Notes: generated by a model not told the origin, from the letters alone. Shown: positions 54,101 to 62,281, counted from the first letter of the stretch. The stretch is 64,000 nt of DNA from Microcystis wesenbergii NRERC-220 (GCF_032027425.1 NZ_JAVSJA010000001.1:3980001-4044000); one strand, 5' to 3'. Program-made: numbers and translations.

Positions 54101-55483
54101 ATGTTAAGGTCTGGCGAAATCAGATTATGGGATGAAGATGTAGAAACCCTTCGTAAGGCTAAAGATGCTTATAAGGGAACCTATTCTTGTGCTTCGGAGA
54201 AAACAGAGCAAATATTAATAGAAGCAAGTCGATGGTTACTTGAGGCATTTCTCGAAGAATACCGTAGTCGAACAGAAACTTCCAGTTATACCATTCCATT
54301 AAATGTTTTGAAAGCTTGGATGACAGAATCTCAGCCACAATCTGGAGCAACTAAAGAGGTTTTAAAACCAAAGGGTAAGAAATTGTACTTACAAAATAAA
54401 TCTAAGTTTCAAGGATTTGAAAATGAGAAGAAAAGAGCGTACATTAATCAAAATAAAATAAATACAACCAGAATTGAAGATATTAATGATAATTCAATTC
54501 ATTTAACCTTTTATGAGGATATAAACCATTTATTAAATGAGTCTATTTTAAAGGTAATTGGCATATCTGGACCTAGTTTGCGGTTTTGTACTGAAAAAGA
54601 ATATGGACTAGGAAAAAAAGGGCGAACCGCTAAACAATCTTATATTGTTCAAGCTTATTGCGAAGTATTAGGCCTAGATTTTGAAAGCTTACAATGTTGT
54701 CAACTTCATCATCAAAACCCAAAAGATCAACGAACAAATAATGAAAAGATTTATCGTGTTTTGACAAAATTTAATTATACTAATCTAGTAAATTTTACCA
54801 GTTCAATAGCTGCTAAACCTTTACGAGAAGGCAGTATTTATATTCCCCCTTGTCCTCATCAATATCGTGTTTTGTGTTTGCGTCGTTTAGAAAAAGAAAT
54901 CTTGATCACTAATAATTTGCCAGTTAAACCTATTGTTTTTAAATTTCAAGGAGATGGTCAAGAAGAATGGGATAGCTATAGTCTTCATGAACATTTTTTC
55001 AATAATTCTGGAGGAATTAAAAATTTAAAGACTAATAATTTATGTTTGATTTTTGAAGGAATTGATTGTGCAGACTTTTCCCGTTTAAAAGACATTGATT
55101 CATTTTGGCAAAACTTAATTACCAACGCTCGTAAAATACAAAATAGTCCCATTAAAGGCTTTTTATTAATGATTTGGTTAGATTATGGAGAAGGGAATGA
55201 TTGGAGAGATAAGGACAGATTATCAGAATTAAGTCCTATTCACCGCTTACAGATTGACTCTTGCTTTGAACAACGGTCTTTTCAGAAAATTATTCCTACT
55301 TTTGCTCAACAACTTCAGTTGGGTTGTGACTTACAGGATGAAACCACAGACTTATTTAAATCTACCTTGCAGGAATTATGGCAAAATAGCAATGAAGGCA
55401 AGATAGAAGACACACTGAAAGCTTTTTATCAACAATTTCAAGGACAATTATCGAGGGAAAATAGATGGATAAACTATCCTTAA
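54101..55483 (+). CDS. VMAP/STAND-like scaffold protein of a MoxR-vWA conflict operon
   Basis: About 460 residues. The N-terminal ~90 residues are a helical domain (LWDEDVETLRKAKDAYKGTY), a middle region looks like a small effector-associated or DNA-binding-like domain (TAKQSYIVQAYCEVLGLDFE), and the C-terminal half (IVFKFQGDGQEEWDSYSL, LIFEGIDCADFSRLKDIDSF, KGFLLMIWLDYGEG) resembles an inactive STAND-type NTPase fold without a P-loop. First gene of the three-gene operon; its end overlaps the MoxR start by 19 bases. By position it is the VMAP (vWA-MoxR-associated protein) of ternary conflict systems. The ATG at 54101 is preferred over a TTG at 54089. Confidence 0.6.
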   Translation: MLRSGEIRLWDEDVETLRKAKDAYKGTYSCASEKTEQILIEASRWLLEAFLEEYRSRTETSSYTIPLNVLKAWMTESQPQSGATKEVLKPKGKKLYLQNKSKFQGFENEKKRAYINQNKINTTRIEDINDNSIHLTFYEDINHLLNESILKVIGISGPSLRFCTEKEYGLGKKGRTAKQSYIVQAYCEVLGLDFESLQCCQLHHQNPKDQRTNNEKIYRVLTKFNYTNLVNFTSSIAAKPLREGSIYIPPCPHQYRVLCLRRLEKEILITNNLPVKPIVFKFQGDGQEEWDSYSLHEHFFNNSGGIKNLKTNNLCLIFEGIDCADFSRLKDIDSFWQNLITNARKIQNSPIKGFLLMIWLDYGEGNDWRDKDRLSELSPIHRLQIDSCFEQRSFQKIIPTFAQQLQLGCDLQDETTDLFKSTLQELWQNSNEGKIEDTLKAFYQQFQGQLSRENRWINYP

Positions 55484-56460
55484 CTTACAGGGGAGAAATT
55501 CAACCTAAATCGGGACTTTATTATGAACCGATTCAACAGAAAATTTATCCCTATGACGCAGGTGATGAGTTAATAGAAGTTGTTAACTTGGCTATTGAAT
55601 TGGGAATGCCTTTGTTACTAGAAGGTGAGCCGGGATGTGGCAAAAGTCGTCTAGCTCATGCCTTAGTTTATGAATTTAATTATCGTCAGGAAAGTAATCC
55701 TATAAAATATTATGAGTGGATAGTTCAATCTACAAGTAAAGCGGAAGATAGTCTCTATCAATATGATTATATTGGCCGTTTACAAGCTGCTCAAATTAGC
55801 GGAATTTTAAGAAAAAAAGAAATAGAAGAATCTTTTTCTGAGCCAAAAAATCCAGCTACTTCAAAGCAAAAAAATCCAGCTACTTCAAAAGATTGGGTTG
55901 ATTTACAACCCTTGGGTAAAGCATTTAAACAAAGTCAAGATAAGCAAGAACAATCGGTAGTATTAATTGATGAAATAGATAAAGCGGATCGAGATTTTCC
56001 TAATGATTTACTTTTAGCCATTGAATCTCGTCGTTTTTTCATTAAAGAAACAGGAGAACCAATTCAAGCAAATGATCAAGCTTTTCCTCTGATTATTATT
56101 ACCAGTAATCAAGAAAAAAACTTACCCAATGCTTTTCTGAGACGTTGCATTTATCACTATATTGAGCTACCCAACCAAGAAAGATTAAGAAAAATATTAA
56201 CCGAACGGTTTACCGACGCTGAAAAAGACGTTATCATCAAAGCAGTGGACCGTTTTCAGGAAGTGAGAACATCACAAGACGAGACTAAATCTGAAGGAGA
56301 AAAAAAAGTTAGCACCAGTGAATTAATAGCCTGGTTTAAATCGTTGCTCAAGTACAAACCTGAAGAAATTATCGCCAAATTAAAAGAGGACAAATTACCC
56401 CACGCTAGTGTTTTACTAAAAAGCCGTACTGATTTACAAGATTATGGAACAAGAGGTTAA
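55465..56460 (+). CDS. MoxR-type AAA+ ATPase
   Basis: 331 residues. P-loop LLLEGEPGCGKSRLAHAL (54-61 core), Walker B SVVLIDEIDKADRDFPNDLL (Asp169, Glu170), sensor 1 IIITSNQEKNLPNAFLRRC. A MoxR ATPase normally drives a partner vWA protein as a chaperone or switch, and the next gene encodes one. A low-complexity insert between residues ~120 and 145 has a tandem KNPATSK duplication. Overlap of 19 bases with the upstream gene and an 8-base gap to the vWA gene show one operon. Confidence 0.88.
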   Translation: MDKLSLTYRGEIQPKSGLYYEPIQQKIYPYDAGDELIEVVNLAIELGMPLLLEGEPGCGKSRLAHALVYEFNYRQESNPIKYYEWIVQSTSKAEDSLYQYDYIGRLQAAQISGILRKKEIEESFSEPKNPATSKQKNPATSKDWVDLQPLGKAFKQSQDKQEQSVVLIDEIDKADRDFPNDLLLAIESRRFFIKETGEPIQANDQAFPLIIITSNQEKNLPNAFLRRCIYHYIELPNQERLRKILTERFTDAEKDVIIKAVDRFQEVRTSQDETKSEGEKKVSTSELIAWFKSLLKYKPEEIIAKLKEDKLPHASVLLKSRTDLQDYGTRG

Positions 56461-56468
56461 AAAAGCCA

Positions 56469-59285
56469 ATGACATCCCCCCTACTTGACCTATTTTATCA
56501 ACTCAGAGACGAAGAAGGATTTCTGCTGTCTATTGAACAATATTATCGGGTGGAAAATTACCTGATTCAAAAACTCGCCAATGATTCTGATATTGCTATT
56601 CAAGAAAATCCCAACTTAGAGAATCCTAAAATTAAACTTCTTTGTCAAGCTTTATGGGTTAAATCCCCGAAAGAAAAAGAAAAGTTTGATCAGGCCTGGA
56701 CAGAGATGCTACAATTCCAACCAGAAATAAATATAGAAATAGCCAAAAAAACACCTATTCGTCATCCAGAAGAATCGATTAGCAAAATCATAAACCCGAT
56801 GGATGATAGGGAATCTCACTCATTAGAAATTACCCCTCCGGGGGATAGACAAATAGCACCGGAGACTTCATTTCCACAAATTGCCACAGCTATTGAAAAG
56901 CGAAAAAAAATCACATCCCTAGATAATCCTGATTATTATCCTATTGGCATCGCTAAGTTACAAGAAAGTTGGCAGCAACTGCGTCCATTACCCCTAGAAA
57001 GTCCTCGACAAACTTGGGATATAAAAGCTACGGTGATGGCAACGGCTAAACGAGGTTTTTTTGATCAAATAATTTACCAAAAGAAACAACTTTATCGCCG
57101 AGAAATTATAATTTTTATTGATTGTTCTGACTCGATGATTCCCTTTGCAGGATTTGGTAGGATAATGAAGCAAACTTGGGCAAATGTTCCCCATTTTTAC
57201 TTTGATAATCTGATTAGAGACGAGGTTTTACGACAAGAAAACGGTTGGGAAAGTCAATCTTTAACCAAAGTTCTCTCTAACTATTCTCCGGAAGTAACCA
57301 GTTGTCTAATTCTTAGTGATGCGGGTGCCGCTAGAAAACGTTATGTAGAAGAGCGCTTGAGCGCAACAGAAACCCTTATCCGACGATTTAGCCGAAGATT
57401 TAGCCGAGTCGCATGGTTAAACCCTTTACCCTATCATCGATGGTATGGGACAACTGCCTGGGATATTGCTGATTTAGCTGAAGATATACCCAATTTTTCC
57501 ATGTTTGAACTAACCACAGAGGACTGGGAAAACTTGATAACATGGCTAAAAGAAGAAGCTATCCCACCCCGTCATTTTCCATTTAATCCTAATCAATTTC
57601 AACAAGGGGATAATTGGGATGAGGATGAAGATTTTTTTAGCGCAGAAAGCCGTTTAAGATTATTTGAAGAAGAAAACGAACCAAACACCAGAGAACTAGC
57701 GGAACGAGCGGCATTTCCCCTTAGTTTATCCCCTAATTTACTTTATTATCTGCGTCAACATCAAGATAAAAATAATCAAGCTCCTTGGTATGCGATCGCT
57801 GATATTTTACTGTCCAGTTTAGTCCGCAAAATAGATCGAGAACTCTATGAAATGTCTCCCGATGTTCGTAAACTACTATTAGAAAAATTAACCCCAGAGG
57901 AACTCAAATCTCTGGCCTATCAGTTACAAACCTATATTCAGGAACAAATCGGTGATCATTGCTCAAAATCGGTTTATTGGCAAAATCAACAATGGTTAGC
58001 TCTTGCCTACCTAAAACCTAGTCAAGCGGTCAATGAAATCAGACAGGTACTAGCAGAAGCTATCAAAAATAATAACCGAGTGCGTCTTGTGAGATTGACA
58101 GCTTTATTAGAAAATATATCCGCTGCTTTAGCCGATTATGAACCCTTGTTATTGCTTAATAAACCGATTGCCGCCTATTCTAGAGGGGATTTAAACCACG
58201 TTGGCAATGTCCTTCAACTTTCCCCAGAAGACGAAGGAACCCGACAAAAACGTTTAATAGACGAAGTAGCCGCTATTGTTCCCTACGATGAAAACCTTTT
58301 CCTTTTTACCGCAGAAACGGTACTGGTTAATGAAACAGGCCAAGTTATCAAGAGAAAACCTGTTAAAGCCTATTTTTACGATGAAAACCTTCCAGAAGTT
58401 GGCAACCAGAAAAAAGCTCAAAACTATATCCGCATGATGTATATTCCCCAAGGAGAATTCTGGATGGGAACGGAAGATGAGGAAATTGAAAGACTGGTTA
58501 AAAAATATGGTTGGGAAGGATATAGAAGTGAAAGACCACAACACCTGGTCAAAGTCCCCGCTTTCTACATGAGTCAAACCCCGATTACCCAAGCTCAGTG
58601 GAGAGCGATTGCCTCTCGCACGGATTTAAAAGTAAAACGAGATCTTGACCCTGATCCCTCCCGCTTTAAAGATCCCCCCAAACCCCCCTTAAAAAGGGGG
58701 GCTTCCGATTCCCCCCCTTTTGAAGGGGGGGCTAGGGGGGGATCGCCCACGCGCTGGGATAGACCCGTCGAACGAGTCAACTGGTACGATGCCGTCGAAT
58801 TTTGTGCAAGATTATCGAAACTAACGGTTCGGGAATACCGACTACCGAGTGAGGCAGAATGGGAGTACGCCTGTAGAGCGGGGACAAAAACACCCTTTCA
58901 TTTTGGGGAAACGATAACGGCAGATTTAGCTAACTATCGAGCTACTGAAACCTATGCCGATGAACCTACAGGAGAATATCGACAACAAACGACTCCCGTG
59001 GGACAGTTCCCCCCAAACGCTTTTGGGTTGTACGATATGCACGGCAATGTCTGGGAATGGTGCGCCGATACCTGGCACGATAATTATAAGGATGCACCGA
59101 GGAATGGAAGTGCTTGGACAAAAAATGGGGATGATAATCGTTCTCAAATACGGGGCGGTTCTTGGTTCAGCATTCCCTATTACTGCCGTTCCGCTTTCCG
59201 CCGCCACAACGACCGCCGCTACTTCGTCATCGACGGCTTCGACCTCGGTTTTCGGGTGGTGTGCGGTGCTGGGAGGACTCTGTAA
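56469..59285 (+). CDS. vWA protein fused to FGE-sulfatase/C-type-lectin domain, likely DGR target
   Basis: 938 residues. The first ~180 are helical; a vWA domain follows with MIDAS IIIFIDCSDSMIPF (Asp218, Ser220, Ser222) and SCLILSDAGAARKRYVEERL. A helical region with linker (YLRQHQDKNNQAPWYAIADI) spans ~390-620. Residues ~655-935 are a formylglycine-generating-enzyme/sulfatase-modifying (CLec fold) domain: MMYIPQGEFWMGTEDEE, SQTPITQAQWRAI, RPVERVNWYDAVEFCARLSK, YRLPSEAEWEYACRAGT, GLYDMHGNVWEWCAD and RGGSWF..CRSA..GFRVVCG. Catalytic FGE cysteines are not evident, so it is probably a binding module. The last ~40 codons look diversified by a retroelement. The domain also carries a palindrome insertion at 58671-58744. 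It is the sensor/adhesin end of the three-gene operon. Confidence 0.88.
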   Translation: MTSPLLDLFYQLRDEEGFLLSIEQYYRVENYLIQKLANDSDIAIQENPNLENPKIKLLCQALWVKSPKEKEKFDQAWTEMLQFQPEINIEIAKKTPIRHPEESISKIINPMDDRESHSLEITPPGDRQIAPETSFPQIATAIEKRKKITSLDNPDYYPIGIAKLQESWQQLRPLPLESPRQTWDIKATVMATAKRGFFDQIIYQKKQLYRREIIIFIDCSDSMIPFAGFGRIMKQTWANVPHFYFDNLIRDEVLRQENGWESQSLTKVLSNYSPEVTSCLILSDAGAARKRYVEERLSATETLIRRFSRRFSRVAWLNPLPYHRWYGTTAWDIADLAEDIPNFSMFELTTEDWENLITWLKEEAIPPRHFPFNPNQFQQGDNWDEDEDFFSAESRLRLFEEENEPNTRELAERAAFPLSLSPNLLYYLRQHQDKNNQAPWYAIADILLSSLVRKIDRELYEMSPDVRKLLLEKLTPEELKSLAYQLQTYIQEQIGDHCSKSVYWQNQQWLALAYLKPSQAVNEIRQVLAEAIKNNNRVRLVRLTALLENISAALADYEPLLLLNKPIAAYSRGDLNHVGNVLQLSPEDEGTRQKRLIDEVAAIVPYDENLFLFTAETVLVNETGQVIKRKPVKAYFYDENLPEVGNQKKAQNYIRMMYIPQGEFWMGTEDEEIERLVKKYGWEGYRSERPQHLVKVPAFYMSQTPITQAQWRAIASRTDLKVKRDLDPDPSRFKDPPKPPLKRGASDSPPFEGGARGGSPTRWDRPVERVNWYDAVEFCARLSKLTVREYRLPSEAEWEYACRAGTKTPFHFGETITADLANYRATETYADEPTGEYRQQTTPVGQFPPNAFGLYDMHGNVWEWCADTWHDNYKDAPRNGSAWTKNGDDNRSQIRGGSWFSIPYYCRSAFRRHNDRRYFVIDGFDLGFRVVCGAGRTL
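58671..58744. mobile_element. REP-like palindromic insertion within the FGE domain coding sequence
   Basis: Begins GATCCCCCCAAACCCCCC, has two stems (CCCCCCTT..AAGGGGGG), and ends GGGGGGATC. The encoded segment DPPKPPLKRGASDSPPFEGG then ARGGSPTRW interrupts the normal SRFK-(gap)-DRPVERVNW loop of FGE domains but keeps the frame. Similar stems occur in the MITE at 27504-27644. Confidence 0.75.
59148..59282 (+). other. Candidate diversity-generating-retroelement variable region (VR)
   Basis: It covers the RGGSW-to-end part of the C-type-lectin domain (codons from about 894). Residues 900-926 include 17 codons at expected hypervariable positions: TTC, AGC, ATT, TAT, TAC, TTC, CAC, AAC, GAC, TAC, TTC, GTC, ATC, GAC, TTC, GAC, CTC. 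All end in C or T, as expected if they came from AAY codons in a template by adenine mutagenesis. The flanks (GGSW, CRSA, GFRVV) are conserved. No template repeat or RT was found by eye in the window. Confidence 0.75.
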
Positions 59286-59386
59286 CCCTTTTTCTCTTTT
59301 TTTCCCTTTTTTTTCCCTCATTCCCTTTTCCGGAATTTTTTGGGGCAAGCTATAGAACAAGTGTATTGGTTTAGGGGTTAATTATC

Positions 59387-59489
59387 TAGGGTTTGCTGAA
59401 AAAGTAGGGTTAGGGATAGGTTATGCCCGAATGCTTCGCCCCTACAGGACGCGATCGCCGCTCAAGATGCAGGGTTAGGGATAGGTTAT
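59387..59489. repeat. Partial MITE end and 19-bp direct repeats
   Basis: TAGGGTTTGCTGAAAAAGTA at 59387-59406 matches the end of the MITE family at 32339 and 39175. The block AGGGTTAGGGATAGGTTAT occurs at ~59406-59424 and again at ~59471-59489, bracketing 46 bases with a HIP1 octamer. The rest of 59286-59386 is T/C-rich with no gene. Confidence 0.55.
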
Positions 59490-59593
59490 ACTAAATCCGG
59501 TTATTAAAAACCGATTATTTATTACCTCTTTTCCCTTTTGCCTCTTGCTTTTTGCCTGTCCTTATAAGTAGCATATACTCAACGGATTTAGTA
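59489..59593. mobile_element. MITE, TACTAAATCCG-end family (copy 2)
   Basis: 105 bp beginning TACTAAATCCGG and ending with the inverse CGGATTTAGTA. It shares TTTTGCCTGTCCTTATA and TAGCATATACTCAACG blocks with copy 1 at 16473-16557. Confidence 0.78.
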
Positions 59594-59621
59594 TTAAACT
59601 TCCGAAGTAACCGTGAGCGGC
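59593..59621 (-). pseudogene. psbA fragment
   Basis: The 29 bases match psbA positions 61506-61534 at 28 of 29 (difference T/G at 59600), encoding [10 protein letters not shown] on the reverse strand. It abuts the right end of the MITE. It looks like a recombination scar of a former psbA copy. Confidence 0.7.
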
Positions 59622-59679
59622 GATGCTGTAATCTATCTTCGTGCTTTTTTTTGTGTTAACGGGTTCTTTAAATCCTTTT

Positions 59680-59773
59680 ATAGCAGTTTTCATCAGAATG
59701 AGGCATGGGCAAGGGGCTTAAGCCCCTTGTTGGCAAAACTTGTCGATACCTCAGTAACGTGAAAAGCGCTATA
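59680..59773. mobile_element. MITE, TATAGC(AG/GC)TTTTCA-end family
   Basis: 94 bp. Left end TATAGCAGTTTTCATC; right end the inverse TGAAAAGCGCTATA. It has an internal palindrome AAGGGGCTTAAGCCCCTT. It lies just 3' of the mazF gene. Confidence 0.7.
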
Positions 59774-59783
59774 TAACCCCCTA

Positions 59784-60140
59784 TTATTCGAGTTCTTGAG
59801 GTTCAATAACCAACTTAATTCCCTGAATAATTAATTTGATTTTTTCCTGAGAAAGTCTTCCGATAGACTCCGTTAAAAGACGCTTATCAACCGTGAAAAC
59901 CTGTGAAACATTAACAACACTGGATTCAGGTAAATTCCCTTCACCCTCATTCAATAAAACATTACCAATAGCTTTTGCTCGTCTCAAATTGGTTGTTAAT
60001 GGACACACAATAACCGTCCCAATTTGTGACTGATTCAGAGCATCATTTTGCACCACAACACAAGGACGAAGATAAGCAGGTTCAGAACCTTGTGGTTCTC
60101 CTAAATCAATCCAATAAATCTCACCTTGAAAAATCGTCAT
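59784..60140 (-). CDS. MazF/PemK-family endoribonuclease toxin
   Basis: 118 residues: MTIFQGEIYWIDLGEPQGSE, PAYLRPCVVVQNDALNQSQI, TVIVCPLTTNLRRAKAIGNV and VNVSQVFTVDKRLLTESIGR match MazF closely. A ribonuclease toxin that would need the antitoxin encoded just upstream. That antitoxin has an in-frame stop in its N-terminal part, so the balance of the pair may be altered. The tail IEPQELE is normal. Confidence 0.9.
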   Translation of the reverse strand: MTIFQGEIYWIDLGEPQGSEPAYLRPCVVVQNDALNQSQIGTVIVCPLTTNLRRAKAIGNVLLNEGEGNLPESSVVNVSQVFTVDKRLLTESIGRLSQEKIKLIIQGIKLVIEPQELE

Positions 60141-60142
60141 AT

Positions 60143-60329
60143 TTACTCAGATAATTGGCGTTGATGATGGCGTATTCCCTCTAACATCAAAGTTTCTGAT
60201 TCATCCGATCTATCACTATAAGCTTCATTCCAACTATCCATTAATACCTGTTTAGTTATTTTTTGATTATTCAATCCTAATTATTGATGTAACTTCTCCA
60301 ATAACCATTGTTTATCTTCATCTCCCCTG
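60143..60329 (-). pseudogene. Antitoxin of the MazF toxin, interrupted by a stop codon
   Basis: The reverse frame reads EDKQWLLEKLHQ, a TAA stop (60281-60283), then LGLNNQKITKQVLMDSWNEA and YSDRSDESETLMLEGIRHHQ RQLSE, ending 2 bases before the mazF ATG. A shorter protein could start at an internal TTG (60274) or at the ATG at 60241 (MDSWNEAYSDRSDESETLML). The coupling with mazF suggests the downstream piece is still made. Confidence 0.6.
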
Positions 60330-60378
60330 ATTCAACGCCTAAGACAACTAAAAATAAAACAGAAACAGCAAGTAGTAT

Positions 60379-60738
60379 TTATAAAGGAATATGAGTAATC
60401 CGGTCTTGATAATCTTGGGCATCGCCTAATAAAGCAATGAGAATTAAATTCTCAATAATCTCTTTGATTGTTGCTTTAGGACGCAAGACAAAAATCCCTG
60501 GACTATGACGACTTTGTGCCAGATGATCAGCTAAATGAACAGGCATAGAAGTCCGATTATTTGTGACTAAAATAAAGTGATTTGCTTCGCACCAAATTAA
60601 AATTTCTGGGTCTAAGGTGCTTTTCGACGGAACACCAGGTTCGCCAATCATCCAAACCGTTAAATCAGAGTGACGGCGCAATAATTGCTCCCGATACAGC
60701 GGCGGTAAATTTTCATCAATTAGATACTGAATACTCAT
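60379..60738 (-). CDS. DUF5615 PIN-like (Mut7-C) toxin
   Basis: 119 residues. MSIQYLIDENLPPLYREQLL gives the first Asp-Glu-Asn motif, ILIWCEANHFILVTNNRTSM the T-N motif, and SPGIFVLRPKATIKEI the third strand. DUF5615 proteins are predicted PIN-like nucleases and pair with DUF433 antitoxins. Here the DUF433 gene overlaps it by 23 bases upstream. It is likely the toxin of this module. Confidence 0.85.
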   Translation of the reverse strand: MSIQYLIDENLPPLYREQLLRRHSDLTVWMIGEPGVPSKSTLDPEILIWCEANHFILVTNNRTSMPVHLADHLAQSRHSPGIFVLRPKATIKEIIENLILIALLGDAQDYQDRITHIPL

Positions 60739-61063
60739 TGATATTTTCTGCTGCTATTTCCGCCTTGAATTTCCGCATTTTCTCCACAAAAGCGGGAGGG
60801 TTCAAATCCTGTTCTTGTTCTCCTTTTTGACAATGTTCTAGCCATTCTGCCAGATATTGACTAACTCGGTCTTTTTCGTGCAGGTAATAGAGAATAGTGG
60901 CATGGATTTGTTCTAGGGTAAGGGTAGGATAAATTTGCCCAATCTCTTCAGGGGTACGGGCGCGGTAAATGTATTCATATAAGATAGTTTCAATGCCAAT
61001 GCGGGAGTTTTTTAAGCGAATGTCATTGGGAGTCAAAAAATTAAAGTAGTCTTCGAGTTGCAT
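60716..61063 (-). CDS. DUF433 antitoxin
   Basis: 115 residues: YFNFLTPNDIRLKNSRIGIE, TILYEYIYRARTPEEIGQIY and LTLEQIHATILYYLHEKDRV show the DUF433 helix-turn-helix type fold with its helical tail (AEWLEHCQKGEQEQDLNPPA). It is the antitoxin and probable repressor, and is translationally coupled to the DUF5615 toxin by a 23-base overlap. Compare the orphan DUF433 gene at 9127-9375. Confidence 0.85.
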   Translation of the reverse strand: MQLEDYFNFLTPNDIRLKNSRIGIETILYEYIYRARTPEEIGQIYPTLTLEQIHATILYYLHEKDRVSQYLAEWLEHCQKGEQEQDLNPPAFVEKMRKFKAEIAAENINEYSVSN

Positions 61064-61151
61064 CGGTTAATACTCCTATTGATAAATTCGTACTTTTTTG
61101 TATCATCAATCAAGCCAATAAATCTCTCCTTGAATATTATGATTCTAACAA

Positions 61152-61178
61152 CAAAAAAGCACCCCCTCGCGGGAGTGC
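61152..61178 (-). terminator. Rho-independent terminator of psbA
   Basis: On the reverse strand GCACTCCC / GGGGGTGC (one G-T pair) around a GCGA tetraloop, followed by six T. Confidence 0.9.
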
Positions 61179-61198
61179 CTTTTCGTTCAGACTAGGAA

Positions 61199-62281
61199 TT
61201 AACCATTAATAGCAGGAGCAATCAGAGCCACAGGAGCCTGTTCACCACTAGCCAAGTCTAAGGGGAAGTTGTGAGCGTTGCGCTCGTGCATTACTTCCAT
61301 ACCGATACCAGCGCGGTTTAACACATCGGCCCAAGTACCGATTACACGACCTTGAGAATCGAGAATCGACTGGTTGAAGTTAAAACCGTTGAGGTTGAAC
61401 GCCATGGTGCTAACACCCATTGCCGTAAACCAAATACCGATTACCGGCCATGCACCTAAGAAGAAGTGCAGAGAACGGCTATTATTGAAAGAAGCGTATT
61501 GGAAGATTAAACGTCCGAAGTAACCGTGAGCGGCAACGATATTGTAGGTTTCTTCTTCTTGACCGAATTTGTAACCGTAGTTCTGAGATTCGATTTCAGT
61601 GGTTTCACGCACTAAGGAAGAAGTTACTAGAGAACCGTGCATCGCAGAGAACAAGGAACCGCCGAACACACCAGCAACACCTAACATATGGAAGGGGTGC
61701 ATCAGAATGTTATGTTCTGCTTGGAACACGAACATAAAGTTGAAGGTTCCAGAGATTCCTAAAGGCATACCGTCGGAGAAAGAACCTTGTCCGATGGGAT
61801 AGATTAAGAATACAGCAGTAGCGGCGGATACAGGTGCGGAGTAGGCAACACAGATCCAAGGACGCATTCCTAAACGGAAAGACAGTTCCCACTGACGACC
61901 GAGGTAGCAGAAGACACCTAGTAAGAAGTGGAAAATGACTAACTGGTAGGGACCACCGTTGTATAACCACTCATCTAAGGAAGCAGCTTCCCAGATGGGG
62001 TAGAAGTGGAGTCCAATCGCGTTGGAAGAGGGAACAACAGCACCGGAGATGATGTTGTTTCCGTAGAGTAGAGAACCAGCTACAGGCTCGCGGATACCGT
62101 CGATATCTACAGGAGGAGCGGCGATAAAGGCGATGATGAAGCAGGTGGTGGCGGTGAGCAGGGTGGGGATCATGATCACACCGAACCAGCCGACATAAAG
62201 ACGGTTGTTGGTGCTGGTGATCCACTGACAGAACTGCTCCCACAGGGAAGCGCTCTCGCGCTGTTGTAGAGTGGTGGTCAT
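61199..62281 (-). CDS. psbA: Photosystem II reaction-centre protein D1
   Basis: 360 residues. D1 carries most cofactors of PSII charge separation and oxygen evolution in the thylakoid membrane. All key residues are in place: Tyr161 (YZ), Asp170, Glu189, His190, His198 (P680), His215 (quinone iron), Ser264 (QB), His332, Glu333, His337, Asp342 and Ala344 at the C-terminal processing site (LDLASGEQ). Gln130 is the form typical of standard or low-light D1. Promoter and terminator are both clear. A 29-base fragment of another psbA copy lies at 59593. Confidence 0.99.
   Translation of the reverse strand: MTTTLQQRESASLWEQFCQWITSTNNRLYVGWFGVIMIPTLLTATTCFIIAFIAAPPVDIDGIREPVAGSLLYGNNIISGAVVPSSNAIGLHFYPIWEAASLDEWLYNGGPYQLVIFHFLLGVFCYLGRQWELSFRLGMRPWICVAYSAPVSAATAVFLIYPIGQGSFSDGMPLGISGTFNFMFVFQAEHNILMHPFHMLGVAGVFGGSLFSAMHGSLVTSSLVRETTEIESQNYGYKFGQEEETYNIVAAHGYFGRLIFQYASFNNSRSLHFFLGAWPVIGIWFTAMGVSTMAFNLNGFNFNQSILDSQGRVIGTWADVLNRAGIGMEVMHERNAHNFPLDLASGEQAPVALIAPAING

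Noticed and set aside
58926-59360. Long open frames on both strands over the 3' end of the vWA-FGE gene
   Set aside because: They arise because the variable-region codons are pyrimidine-ended and C-rich; the encoded sequences are repetitive and have no ribosome sites.
59286-59783. A template repeat or RT for the candidate DGR directly downstream of the variable region
   Set aside because: No A-rich near-copy of the variable region and no RT motif is present; the gap holds MITEs, direct repeats and a psbA fragment.
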